64,000 nt of DNA from Singulisphaera sp. GP187. GTDB lineage: Bacteria > Planctomycetota > Phycisphaerae > Phycisphaerales > SM1A02. A program made the translations under genes and the position numbers. The stretch is taken from the NCBI GenBank assembly GCA_945869475.1, contig CAMBOV010000002.1:141498-205497 (forward strand), read 5' to 3'. Position 1 is the first letter of the stretch. Each line of letters opens with the position of its first letter. A model generated the notes under the pieces. The model made no database searches, was not told the origin of the DNA, and saw only the letters and a program-made list of their open reading frames with translations. Positions 7,559 to 16,612 of the stretch are shown one piece after another.

Positions 7559-10500
7559 ATGCCGCGCAGGACGAGCGGTTCCAAAGCAGCGCGCCACGCC
7601 TTTGTGCCTTGGGTCGCATCCGCCATGGTCGCTGGATGCGCGCTCACATCACTCGCGTGGCCAATGGTTGCTTTGGATTCGCACGACGCACGCTCTGTCG
7701 TCGTCGTGTTGGCCACCGTCGCACTCACCGCGCATGGACTCGCGTTGGTGTGGCGACGGTGGTGCGGCGTTGCGGCAAGTTGCTTGCTCGTTGGTGCGTG
7801 TGCTGTGGGCGCACTTCGCAGCGCGTGGTTCGACTGTTCGTGGAGCGAGACGTTGTCGGTCCTTGGCACGCAGGGTGGCGCGCCACGCCGACTCGCCTGC
7901 GTCGAGGGGCTCGTCGTCTCTGAGCCGCGCGCCGACGAATCGTGCTACCGAGATCAACTTGAACTCTGTGACTCGAATGACGAAGACACGCTCGCGCGAT
8001 TCGTTCCTGACTCTCCATCCGTTCGGTTCAATCTCGACGTCGATGTGATGAGTGATGGACGGGGTCGAGAGTTGCCGGTCGCTGCGACAGTGCGCGTGGT
8101 CATCGACGGACTCTCCGCTGGGTGCATCCCAGGCGACCGAGTGCGAATCACTGGATGGCTCACCGCCTGTTCGCTGCCTCGCAACCCAGGGGGATTCGAT
8201 TCGCTCAGGTGGGGAAGATCGCGCGGCATCGCTGGCATACTCGCCGTCAGTGAGTCTGCGTTGGTCACGAGGATTGGCGCGCGATGGTCGCTCACTGCAA
8301 CACTCACTGCAACACTTGCAAGGTGGCGATCGTTCGTCGACGCGACGATGCGCGATGCGTTGAAAGAGCCGCGTGACGCAGCGGTTCGCGAGTCGCCGCA
8401 GCGACTCGATGTCTCTGCGCTGATCGCAGCATCGACAACTGGCGCCGCGTGGCCAGGACTTCGATCGGTGTCAAAGGTTTTCGCCGCGTGTGGAGTTCAA
8501 CACCTTGTGGCGATCTCTGGATTCAACTTCGGCATTCTCGCCGGGTGCGCGCTGTGGTTGGTGCGCCGTTGCTCACTCGCGCCGCGCATCGGCGGTGTCG
8601 TGCTCGTCGCACTCGCACTGCTCTTTGTCGCGTCGATCGAAAGTGAGGTCTCATCGGTGCGCGCCGCGTTGATGGGTGGATCGACCGCGCTCGCGCTCGC
8701 ATTCAATCGTGCGCTTTCGTTTGGGTTGGTGCTCGGCGGCGCCGCGATTGCAATTGTGTTGTGCGATCCACTCGCTGCATCTGAGCCCGGATTTCAATTG
8801 AGCTTCGCAGCAATTCTTGGATTGCACTCCCTCGCTCCACCGCTTGCACGTGGAATGTCGCACTTCGTGGGTGGGTACGGAGTCTGCGCAACCCTCGTGC
8901 GACTCGCGCTGGTTCCGATCGCTGCATCGATTGCCGCGTTCAGTGCGACGGCGCCGATTGTCGCGTTTCACTTTGGAACATGTCCACTCTGGTGTGTTCC
9001 GTGCACGCTCGCTCTCTCGCCGAGCTTCGCATTGATGGTGATCTCATCAAATGCGATGTTGGTGCTGCAACCGATCGCGCCAGATCTCGCCTCGGGCGCA
9101 CGCCTCATCGCGACTCTCAACGCGCGAGTCATTCTCTCGGTGGTGCGCTGGTGTGCGACTCTTCCTGGCGCGCTGCCGGGTGATGCCACCGTGCGCGCAG
9201 TCACCGACCCGCACACATGGACGATCCGCGTCGACATGATTGATGTCGGCAATGGATCGTGCTACCTCGTGCGATCTGGAGCCTCTGCGGTCATCTTCGA
9301 CTGTGGAAGTCTTGGCGCCGCAGCAGTTGGATCGCGCACGATTGTGCCAGCACTGCGCGCGCTTGGTCTCTCGTCGATCGATGCTGTGTTGATCTCGCAT
9401 CCCAACCTCGATCACTATGGCGCGCTGCCCGAAATTGTGCGCGCGTTTGGTGTGCCTCGCGTTCTTGTGACCCCACACTTTCTTGTGTGGTCACAGAGGT
9501 CGCGCAGTGCTGCGGCGTGTGCACTCGACGCTGTGCGCGAGGCGGGGGCGACCATTGAAACAACCTCGCGCGGTGATGCACATTTCTTTGGTGACTCGAC
9601 GTGGTCGGTGATCCATCCTGATGGAATGGCGCAGTACGCCGACTCGAACGACGGAAGTCTCATTATTCGCGTTGATTGTGGGCAGTTCTCACTGCTCTTT
9701 GCTGGCGACGCCGCGCGCGAGGCGTGTGCAACTGTGCTCGACTCGCCTGAGCAACACCAGTTGCGCGGCATCACACTCTTTGAACTTCCACATCATGGAA
9801 GTTTTCAGCCCGCGGCTGCGGCACTCGCTCAGCGTGTCGCGAGCGAGATCGTCGTGCAATCGACTGGACCACGCCGGTTCCTGAAAGATCCGTGGTCCAC
9901 ACTTCTGGCGCACTCAACGCGACTTGTCACCGCGCGTGATTGCGCGTGCGCGGTCGTCGTCAAGAGTGATGGCTCAATTGCACTGGGCTCTTGGGATGGT
10001 CACACCTATCGCTGGACGACAAGCGCGATCCACATCGCTGTTCCATCACCCCTGACCATCTGCGACGACGAGAATCGCTCGACGAAGAATGATGGTGTCG
10101 CCGATCGGGCCGCCGCTGCCCTCCTCGATCTCGATCTCGAGCGCTCCGGCGTGAATCGCGACGTGGATCTTCGCTGTTGGATTCTTGGTCGAGATCGGAT
10201 AACGCGCGAGCTCGGTGCCTGCCTGGCGAATGACAATGCAACAATCACCCCACGTGCGCATCGATGGTGGCAACTCTGCCGTCGCATTGAAGGTGGTGAA
10301 CCCTTGGGGGATTTCGTAGATGAGCCGCAGCGGCCCCCTGATCTCGAGCGCGGCTGCGGCGAGTGGTGGGTTCTGTTGTGTCGTGGTCGGCTGTGGATAC
10401 TCCGCGCGTGGCAGCGCGGGTGTCGTCGGTGGGAGAGTTGTGGGCGAGAGTGTGCACAGTGGGAGAATTCGATGCGTGCTCGTGCGCACCGCGAGAATCT

Positions 10501-10678
10501 CTTGGGGCATCAGCGCAAGTGGTGGTCGCCCAGTGATCAACGACACTCCTTCGAGCACAAACGAGACGTCGTCACCACTGCGAAGTGCGTGCAGGGCGGT
10601 TCCGTCGATCACTGTTCCGTCAGTGATCCACACGCGCACCGCGCCCGCTGGTCGGGCGGCAGTGACAAGCGCGAGTGA
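7559..10678 (+). CDS. comEC: ComEC/Rec2-type DNA uptake channel with antisense tail
   Basis: Inner-membrane protein of natural transformation that passes single-stranded DNA into the cytoplasm. N-terminal hydrophobic segments (1-80) and a periplasmic domain precede the Competence domain (about 275-520, with HLVAISGFNFGILAG). A metallo-beta-lactamase domain (about 555-790) has SHPNLDHYG, LLFAGDA and LPHHGS. Typical proteins end near residue 820. Here the frame continues some 215 residues as the antisense of the gene at 10046-11203. A +1 change near 10025-10050 would give a stop at about 10055, so either the natural stop has been lost or the sequence has an indel. A TAGTGT box lies 6 nt before the ATG. 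Confidence 0.88.
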   Translation: MPRRTSGSKAARHAFVPWVASAMVAGCALTSLAWPMVALDSHDARSVVVVLATVALTAHGLALVWRRWCGVAASCLLVGACAVGALRSAWFDCSWSETLSVLGTQGGAPRRLACVEGLVVSEPRADESCYRDQLELCDSNDEDTLARFVPDSPSVRFNLDVDVMSDGRGRELPVAATVRVVIDGLSAGCIPGDRVRITGWLTACSLPRNPGGFDSLRWGRSRGIAGILAVSESALVTRIGARWSLTATLTATLARWRSFVDATMRDALKEPRDAAVRESPQRLDVSALIAASTTGAAWPGLRSVSKVFAACGVQHLVAISGFNFGILAGCALWLVRRCSLAPRIGGVVLVALALLFVASIESEVSSVRAALMGGSTALALAFNRALSFGLVLGGAAIAIVLCDPLAASEPGFQLSFAAILGLHSLAPPLARGMSHFVGGYGVCATLVRLALVPIAASIAAFSATAPIVAFHFGTCPLWCVPCTLALSPSFALMVISSNAMLVLQPIAPDLASGARLIATLNARVILSVVRWCATLPGALPGDATVRAVTDPHTWTIRVDMIDVGNGSCYLVRSGASAVIFDCGSLGAAAVGSRTIVPALRALGLSSIDAVLISHPNLDHYGALPEIVRAFGVPRVLVTPHFLVWSQRSRSAAACALDAVREAGATIETTSRGDAHFFGDSTWSVIHPDGMAQYADSNDGSLIIRVDCGQFSLLFAGDAAREACATVLDSPEQHQLRGITLFELPHHGSFQPAAAALAQRVASEIVVQSTGPRRFLKDPWSTLLAHSTRLVTARDCACAVVVKSDGSIALGSWDGHTYRWTTSAIHIAVPSPLTICDDENRSTKNDGVADRAAAALLDLDLERSGVNRDVDLRCWILGRDRITRELGACLANDNATITPRAHRWWQLCRRIEGGEPLGDFVDEPQRPPDLERGCGEWWVLLCRGRLWILRAWQRGCRRWESCGRECAQWENSMRARAHRENLLGHQRKWWSPSDQRHSFEHKRDVVTTAKCVQGGSVDHCSVSDPHAHRARWSGGSDKRE

Positions 10679-11203
10679 TGCGACGCGGTCGATTGGAACT
10701 TCGTGCGTCTGACCACTCCGATCAATCACCATTGGATCGCCAAACTTCTCGATGAATCCACGAACAACATCTCCATTGCGCAGCACGAGTTCGTCACTCT
10801 CCGTTGCGCGCGCGGTTGCAAGGGTCGGCTGAAACTGAATCGATGCGATCTGCGCCGATGGAAGGTCAATCATTCCAAGCCCCATGTGCTTCCATCGCAC
10901 CGATGACTCTGTGGCCTCACCGACAAATCCTCCGAAGGCACCAGGCACAACTTGACCGTCGTTGACAGTGAGCACCGCAAATGGGCGCTGCGCAGCGGTG
11001 GGGGCGGTACTTTCAAGCGGCATCCACGCAAGCGCGGTCGTGCCAACTTCAGTCCCTTGCTTGTTGCGCAAGAGTCCTTGGTCGTCGACCGCGGCTTCGA
11101 TCCACTGCGCGCTCGGCGTGAGAAGTTCGATTGTTGGTGTGAAGTCGGCGGTGGCGATCGTCACGAGCAGGGTGGTGATCAACATGCTTGTCATGCTTGT
11201 CAT
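10046..11203 (-). CDS. Secreted protein with possible NPCBM-like domain, unknown function
   Basis: A 385-residue protein with an N-terminal signal peptide; three ATG codons in a row (MTSMTSM, made by a 9-bp duplication ATGACAAGC) make the exact start uncertain. The middle has short repeats of the kind DELVLRNGDVVRGF, and the C-terminal 140 residues (LRLIYEIPQGFTTFNATAEL, then GDTIILRRAILV) resemble the carbohydrate-binding NPCBM/NEW2 fold. Last gene of the moxR operon, starting 4 bp after the previous stop. Its last 633 bp lie antisense to comEC. Function unknown. Confidence 0.7.
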   Translation of the reverse strand: MTSMTSMLITTLLVTIATADFTPTIELLTPSAQWIEAAVDDQGLLRNKQGTEVGTTALAWMPLESTAPTAAQRPFAVLTVNDGQVVPGAFGGFVGEATESSVRWKHMGLGMIDLPSAQIASIQFQPTLATARATESDELVLRNGDVVRGFIEKFGDPMVIDRSGQTHEVPIDRVASLALVTAARPAGAVRVWITDGTVIDGTALHALRSGDDVSFVLEGVSLITGRPPLALMPQEILAVRTSTHRILPLCTLSPTTLPPTTPALPRAEYPQPTTTQQNPPLAAAALEIRGPLRLIYEIPQGFTTFNATAELPPSMRTWGDCCIVIRQAGTELARYPISTKNPTAKIHVAIHAGALEIEIEEGSGGPIGDTIILRRAILVVADGQG

Positions 11204-11207
11204 GCCC

Positions 11208-12338
11208 TCATCGTTGAAAAATCGGAAGGTAGCGGTTGGGCATCTGAAGCACGATCAACGCCATCGCGGTCGCGTACGAACCACCCGCTTGATGATCGAC
11301 CCAGGATCCATCCTCTGCTTGCATCTTGATCAGTTCATCGCGCGATTTTTCCCACCACTGCTCCCACCACGTTCCGCCCGCGAGGTACATCGCCTGACTT
11401 GTGTAGTACTGCCCATAAAAGTAATGCGCCTGCATCTGCGGGCCTGCACCGCCCCCAGCCGCGTTCGTTCGCAAGTACTCGAGTCCGCGAATGATTGAAT
11501 CGTCTTCATACACACCCGCATAAAAAAGGCTCGCGACGCCAGCGGCGGTGCGAGGCCACGCGCTCGCGCCGGGTTGGCGCATGTAGCGAAAGCCCCCGTC
11601 GACGTTCTGACAATCGCGCACATAACGCACCGCGCGGTCGATTGTGTCCTTTGGAATTCGAATACCCGCGTTGCGCGCGCTGCGCAGTGCCATCACTTCG
11701 CAGATCGTGACTGAGACGTCGGCGTCGTATGGCACCGGGTTGTAGCGCCATCCACCCTCGTCATTCTGACTATTCAAGATGAGGTCAACCGCGCGCACGA
11801 GCACATCACGCACGCGCGCATCGTTGGGGTTCATCCCGTAGATCTCGCCGAGAAAGAGCGTCGCAAAGCCATGGCCATACATGGGACCGGTCGTGCTCTC
11901 TGCGGCGAGCAATCCACTCTCGGACTTGTTCGAGAGCACATATTCGAGCGCGCGCGAAACCTGTTCACCAAAGCGACCCCGTCCTGGGAGGTTTCCATCA
12001 GCCATGAACGCGAGTCCACAGAGCGCAGAGATTCCCGCGTGGCGACCATATCGACCACGACCAAACGATCCATCATCGTTTTGAGTTGATGCGAGATACG
12101 CGAGTCCGCGTTTGACGGCCTCGGTGAGTTCTGGAGTGATCTCGTCTTTGGCTGGTTTGTTCTCTGCGCCGACTCCAGCAAGTGGCGACAAAGACTGTGG
12201 TGGCGCCGTCGGTGCAACTGCTGGTGGTTTTTGCGCCGTTGGTGGTGTTTGCGCCGTTGGTGGTGTTTGCGCCTCGAGCGCCGCGGTCACCAAGAGTGTG
12301 AGTGCGAGCGTCGCTGTGAATTTCGAGATCACGTTCAT
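11208..12338 (-). CDS. Exported prenyltransferase/squalene-oxidase-repeat (alpha/alpha toroid) protein
   Basis: A 376-residue protein with a signal peptide ending near AALEAQ, then a tandem TPPTAQ low-complexity stretch, then repeated QN-DGSFG, QNDEGGWRY, QNVDGGFRY and QAEDGSW motifs. These QxxDGGW-type repeats build an alpha/alpha toroid as in terpene cyclases and prenyltransferases. No DxDD cyclase motif is seen, so a binding or structural role is likelier than catalysis. The ATG at 12338 overlaps the preceding stop (ATGA). It is part of the moxR operon; proteins of this kind occur with BatA/VWA genes in planctomycetes by my recollection. Confidence 0.82.
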   Translation of the reverse strand: MNVISKFTATLALTLLVTAALEAQTPPTAQTPPTAQKPPAVAPTAPPQSLSPLAGVGAENKPAKDEITPELTEAVKRGLAYLASTQNDDGSFGRGRYGRHAGISALCGLAFMADGNLPGRGRFGEQVSRALEYVLSNKSESGLLAAESTTGPMYGHGFATLFLGEIYGMNPNDARVRDVLVRAVDLILNSQNDEGGWRYNPVPYDADVSVTICEVMALRSARNAGIRIPKDTIDRAVRYVRDCQNVDGGFRYMRQPGASAWPRTAAGVASLFYAGVYEDDSIIRGLEYLRTNAAGGGAGPQMQAHYFYGQYYTSQAMYLAGGTWWEQWWEKSRDELIKMQAEDGSWVDHQAGGSYATAMALIVLQMPNRYLPIFQR

Positions 12339-15300
12339 GGCTTGGACTCTTCGGCGATGCGGCGGTAGTACGCCTCGGTCCAACGCTTATACACCGACGA
12401 CATCTTTTCGCGAACTCCCTGTCGAAGCACGTCACGTGTTCGCGGTGGCAAGTTGCCCCACTCTTCATCGGTCTCCTCAAGCACTCCACCCTCGATCGCT
12501 TCGACCCCAGGAGGAAGTTCGCCTGCGCGCTCGCCCTGATTCGTTTGACCACCAGGCTTGGTCGCATCGCCTTGCTGTTCGCCGTTCTTGGCGGCAGCTT
12601 CTTTCGCCCGCCTCTCCGCATCCTTGCGACGCTTCGCTTCGGCTGCTGACTCGCTCTGTCCCTTCTCGCCTTTTTCACCCTTTCCTTTGGATGACTCGCC
12701 AGCCTGTTCACCTGCTGGCTGCGACGATGACGAGCTCGAGGATGATGACGAGGATGATTGTTGCTGTTGTTGCTGCGCCGAGTTGATGAGTGTGTCGAGC
12801 CTCGCGAGAATGTCTTCGTGCAGTCGTTGCACCGCGGTGCCGCCTTCACTCTCGCCTAGCAACGTCGCACTTCGCTTCATCTCATTGATCGTCACCTCAA
12901 GTGTGTCGTGCGCTTCTTTCTCTGTGAGGATGCGCGTCAGTATTTCTTGTTGTGCACGCGCACTCTCGTCGACTGCCTTCTTCGCGTCACCTGCGCCTGA
13001 TATACCGAGCAACTCATCGAGCGTCTTCTGATCGTTCGTGGTGGGTGGTGTTTGTGTCGCGGGTGGTGAGGGTTCTGTGGATGGCGGAGTCGGCACTGCG
13101 CCCTGCCAGTTTTTCTGTGGTGGCGTGATAATGACCGGTGCTGCCTGGTTTGCTGCCTCTTCTCGTTTCTCTTCGAGAGCACGACGCAATTCGTCTGCGA
13201 TCGAAACGATGGCCGCTTGCCGTTTCGCGAGCGACTGAAGCGCCGCCGCCTGTGATCCCTTGTCGCTCACAAACTCTGTGCTTCGCGTTCGCTCGTAGAC
13301 GCTCTTCTGCAAAGCTCGCAATACTTTGAGTTCGGCCAGTGGCGGAATCAGTGGCTTCTCTTGCTCGCCACCACCACCGCCGCCACCTGCCGCGGCCTGT
13401 TCCCCTTCATCGGCGAATGGATCCTTCTCCTTCTTGGATGCCTCTGAGAGTGCCTCGGTCAAGCCTCGAAGTGTCTCGAGTACCTCGCGCTCGAAATCAA
13501 GTGTGCTCGTGGTCGGAGGACCAGCACGGAGATCGGCCACCACACTCTTGGATGCTTCAACGGCGACACGTGTGGCTTCCATAAAGGTGAGCGACTTCTT
13601 CACATCCTCTGACTCATCTGCAATTGCCGTGAGCGCCTGTTGAATGTTCGCTTGCTCGACGCTGAGACGGCGCGCTTCGATGAGTGTGCGACGTTCTCCA
13701 GCGGCACCAACGAGTGGTTGAGTCGCTGTGAGTACACCCTCTTCGCGATCGGTAAGTTTTCGATACTCGGCTGCGAGCTCGCGTGCCCGTTGTTGTCGCT
13801 CTTGCTCTTCGTTTCGAGCTTCTTGCACACGAACCGCGTCGAGTGCCTCTTGAAAGACTGCCGTCGCTCGCACGAGTTGCTCGTGCCCAGTGGCGAGTTC
13901 TGGTTGCGCTGCCGCAAGTGCCGTCGCTGCCCGACCCGCGGCCTCTGCTCCGCGATCAATGAGTCGCACCACTCGTTGCGCGCTCGGTCCCGCGGCCCGC
14001 CCTTCATCCGAGACGCCTACTGCGTTGAGTGAGAGCTTCGCCGCTTCCTGCGCGACGTGTGGTGCAGCCTTCGCGCCCTCGCTTGCTGGTGCTGTGATGA
14101 GGTCGAGTCCAAGACCCTCAGCACTTGTTGATTGAAGCACAAGTTGTTCGAGTGCTTCAGCAAGTGTTGCAAGGCGGCGGCGCAAGGTGTCTGTGCGCGC
14201 CTTCTCGTCATCGGCGAGGTCGGCGATCATCTCTTGCACCGTCTCGCTCGCGGCGGCAGAGTTTTTCTGCGCTTCATCCATCCGATTCTCTCTCGTGGCT
14301 TGCTGCGCCTTATCCATGCGAGCCGCAAGTGATTCCTTCTCGCCGCGCTCGGCTGCTTGGCGAAGATTCATCGCGCGAGTTGGATCATCTTTCTGCACAC
14401 TCTCTGCTCGTTGCTTTAATTCTTCGACCGCGTCGCGCGCTGCCTCTGCGGCTGCTTGTGCGCTCTCTGCGGCTCGGTCGAGTGCAGCAGTCTCATCGGC
14501 GTTCAACTCTTCGCGACTCCGTCCGAGTGTGCGTGCTCCCGCGCGCGACCGATCATTCTCTGCGACCTTGATCGCCTCAGCGACTCGCTCGAGTTGTCGG
14601 GCAGCCATCCACGCATCTTTATCTCGGTCGAGCAGCGATGCAAGGTCGCTGAGTTCCTGACGAACCTCACCCTGCGCCAACCGCGCCTCGTCGTGATTCT
14701 CTGGTTCATCTTGCAGTGCATTGCGAGCCTTATCGCTCTGCGCGTGCGCGGTGTCCAAAATCTCTTGTGCCGCATCGATCAGCCCGCGTGTTGCATCATC
14801 GGGAACCTGATTTCGATCGAGCCTGTTTCTCAGAGCACCCATCATGTCGTTGAAGGTGGTGATGCGTTCGCCGATCTCCGACTGCGGGCGCACCTGCGCC
14901 GAATCTGCTTCGTCGCGCTCAATGAGTGTCTGCTGCCGGTCGCGCGTTCGCATTGCCCCTTGTCGAATCGCTGTGATTGTGTTGCGGGTCTCTTCTTCGA
15001 ATTGGGGTCGGGTGACCACGCGAAGATGGCGCGCAGTCGAACGCATTGCTGCTCGCGGGGTGCCATCCAACAGAAACCCGTCGGTTGCCGTTGCGACGAG
15101 ATCAAAGACATCGCCGGGTTGTGCGTTGGCGAGTTGTAAATCGAAGAGCGCGCTGATGTCTCCAGTCGTGCCAGTGGTTGGAACGCTCGCAAGTTGCTTC
15201 GACCAACTCGGTGCGCGCGAAACTTCAAGTGTGATGTGCACGAGTCCAACGTCATCGCGCGCCTCACCACGAATTGAAATCTGCGCCGTCGCGAGCACAG

Positions 15301-16591
15301 TCTCATCCGTGCTTGGCTCAACCACGATTGCCTCGGGCGCAAGATCTTTCGCGACATCAATCATGCAGGTGATGTCGTCTGTGTTCTGAACTCCATTCTC
15401 ATCGCGCAGTCGGATGTTGAGTGTGCGAGTCTGATCTGCTGTCCATGAGAGCGACCACACTCCGTTGCGCTGCGTGAATGTGCATTGAGGCGCCGCGGTG
15501 ATTGGCACCGACTGACTCTCCCAGCGAAACGTTGACGCGAGCCATGACGCCCTCTGCGCGCCGGTTTCTGGAACGGTGAGTGGTCGCGAAAGTGTGATCT
15601 CGAGTGTGACGTTGGATCCCTGAAGGATTGTTGCTGGGATGCGACCCCGATGGCTTGTTGCATCGCCGAGTGGAAACGTCTGTGTTTGAAGCGCTGTTGC
15701 ATAGGTGGGTGGTGTCACCGTTGCAACGATCGATTGTGCACGAGGCGCCTCGATAAAGGTGATGTGCTGCATTTCACTCTCGACATCTCGTGTCATGAAT
15801 TGAAACTCGACCTCGTCGGCGCGCGACTCGATCAGTCGCTCGAAGCGTGTCTCTCCTTGGTGGATAAGTGGAAGTTGCTCCCACCCTCCAACACTCCCAT
15901 CGACTGTCGTTCGCATCCGCACCGTGACAGGCTCACTCTGTGGGTCGCCACGAAAGAGATCGGCCTTCAGTGAGAGTGCTGTGTTCTTTGGATGGTGCGT
16001 CGCAAAGGTCGTGCTGCGAATACCTGTTCGTGCGGGCCACTCCGCTGCGATCCATGGAGTCAATGTTCGCACGAGTCCTGTTGATGCAAGCTGTGGTGCG
16101 ACTGCGAGAAAGCCAATCCACAAGAGCACGACGATCAAAAGTTCGCCGCAATCTCGTTTGATTCTCTTGGTGTCGATCAGGGCTCTGAGTGCGGATGGTG
16201 ACGCGAGGTCGATGGCCTGCGCTCGCACCTGCGCCGCGAGTGGGTTGTTGAGAAACGACGCGTCGCTCGCAAACTCAACTCCAGACGCGAGCCGACCGCG
16301 CGCGGTTGGTGACGCCTCTTCAACACGCAATGCGAGCGTCACGCGCGATTGTGGGGGCGCACACGCTGGGATGACTCGCGTGCGAAACAACCAGACCAGC
16401 AGCGCGCCAAGAGTTCCAAGGATGATCCACCGAAGTGCGCTTGGAAAGCGAACAGCTGCGTCGGTCGCGACACACACCGAAATCGCCAGGATGAGTGTGC
16501 GCAGCACGACAACGACGACATCGGCGAGGCGAATCGTTCGGATGCGCCGCGCGATGAGATCGAATTCGCTCGGAAGATTTCGGTATGTCAA
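12335..16591 (-). CDS. Giant DUF4175-like membrane protein with coiled coils
   Basis: A 1418-residue protein. Two transmembrane segments lie at about 22-70 and a third near 155-185. An immunoglobulin-like extracytoplasmic part spans about 190-540, and a very long charged, Ala/Glu/Arg-rich region with strong coiled-coil character covers about 560-1300. A Gln5-Ser12 homopolymer follows near residue 1325, then a Lys/Glu-rich stretch and a tail (NLPPRTRDVLRQG) typical of DUF4175-like proteins. It overlaps the next gene by 4 bp and starts 21 bp after the VWA gene. It probably scaffolds the MoxR/VWA complex at the membrane; this is inference. Confidence 0.75.
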   Translation of the reverse strand: MTYRNLPSEFDLIARRIRTIRLADVVVVVLRTLILAISVCVATDAAVRFPSALRWIILGTLGALLVWLFRTRVIPACAPPQSRVTLALRVEEASPTARGRLASGVEFASDASFLNNPLAAQVRAQAIDLASPSALRALIDTKRIKRDCGELLIVVLLWIGFLAVAPQLASTGLVRTLTPWIAAEWPARTGIRSTTFATHHPKNTALSLKADLFRGDPQSEPVTVRMRTTVDGSVGGWEQLPLIHQGETRFERLIESRADEVEFQFMTRDVESEMQHITFIEAPRAQSIVATVTPPTYATALQTQTFPLGDATSHRGRIPATILQGSNVTLEITLSRPLTVPETGAQRASWLASTFRWESQSVPITAAPQCTFTQRNGVWSLSWTADQTRTLNIRLRDENGVQNTDDITCMIDVAKDLAPEAIVVEPSTDETVLATAQISIRGEARDDVGLVHITLEVSRAPSWSKQLASVPTTGTTGDISALFDLQLANAQPGDVFDLVATATDGFLLDGTPRAAMRSTARHLRVVTRPQFEEETRNTITAIRQGAMRTRDRQQTLIERDEADSAQVRPQSEIGERITTFNDMMGALRNRLDRNQVPDDATRGLIDAAQEILDTAHAQSDKARNALQDEPENHDEARLAQGEVRQELSDLASLLDRDKDAWMAARQLERVAEAIKVAENDRSRAGARTLGRSREELNADETAALDRAAESAQAAAEAARDAVEELKQRAESVQKDDPTRAMNLRQAAERGEKESLAARMDKAQQATRENRMDEAQKNSAAASETVQEMIADLADDEKARTDTLRRRLATLAEALEQLVLQSTSAEGLGLDLITAPASEGAKAAPHVAQEAAKLSLNAVGVSDEGRAAGPSAQRVVRLIDRGAEAAGRAATALAAAQPELATGHEQLVRATAVFQEALDAVRVQEARNEEQERQQRARELAAEYRKLTDREEGVLTATQPLVGAAGERRTLIEARRLSVEQANIQQALTAIADESEDVKKSLTFMEATRVAVEASKSVVADLRAGPPTTSTLDFEREVLETLRGLTEALSEASKKEKDPFADEGEQAAAGGGGGGGEQEKPLIPPLAELKVLRALQKSVYERTRSTEFVSDKGSQAAALQSLAKRQAAIVSIADELRRALEEKREEAANQAAPVIITPPQKNWQGAVPTPPSTEPSPPATQTPPTTNDQKTLDELLGISGAGDAKKAVDESARAQQEILTRILTEKEAHDTLEVTINEMKRSATLLGESEGGTAVQRLHEDILARLDTLINSAQQQQQQSSSSSSSSSSSSQPAGEQAGESSKGKGEKGEKGQSESAAEAKRRKDAERRAKEAAAKNGEQQGDATKPGGQTNQGERAGELPPGVEAIEGGVLEETDEEWGNLPPRTRDVLRQGVREKMSSVYKRWTEAYYRRIAEESKP

Positions 16592-16612
16592 GAGAACCTC
16601 GTCGGTGAAATC

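Noticed and set aside
12112..15389. Long plus-strand open frames opposite the giant DUF4175-like gene
   Set aside because: They are Ser/Arg-rich shadows of the highly biased, Ala/Glu-rich coding strand and match no family.
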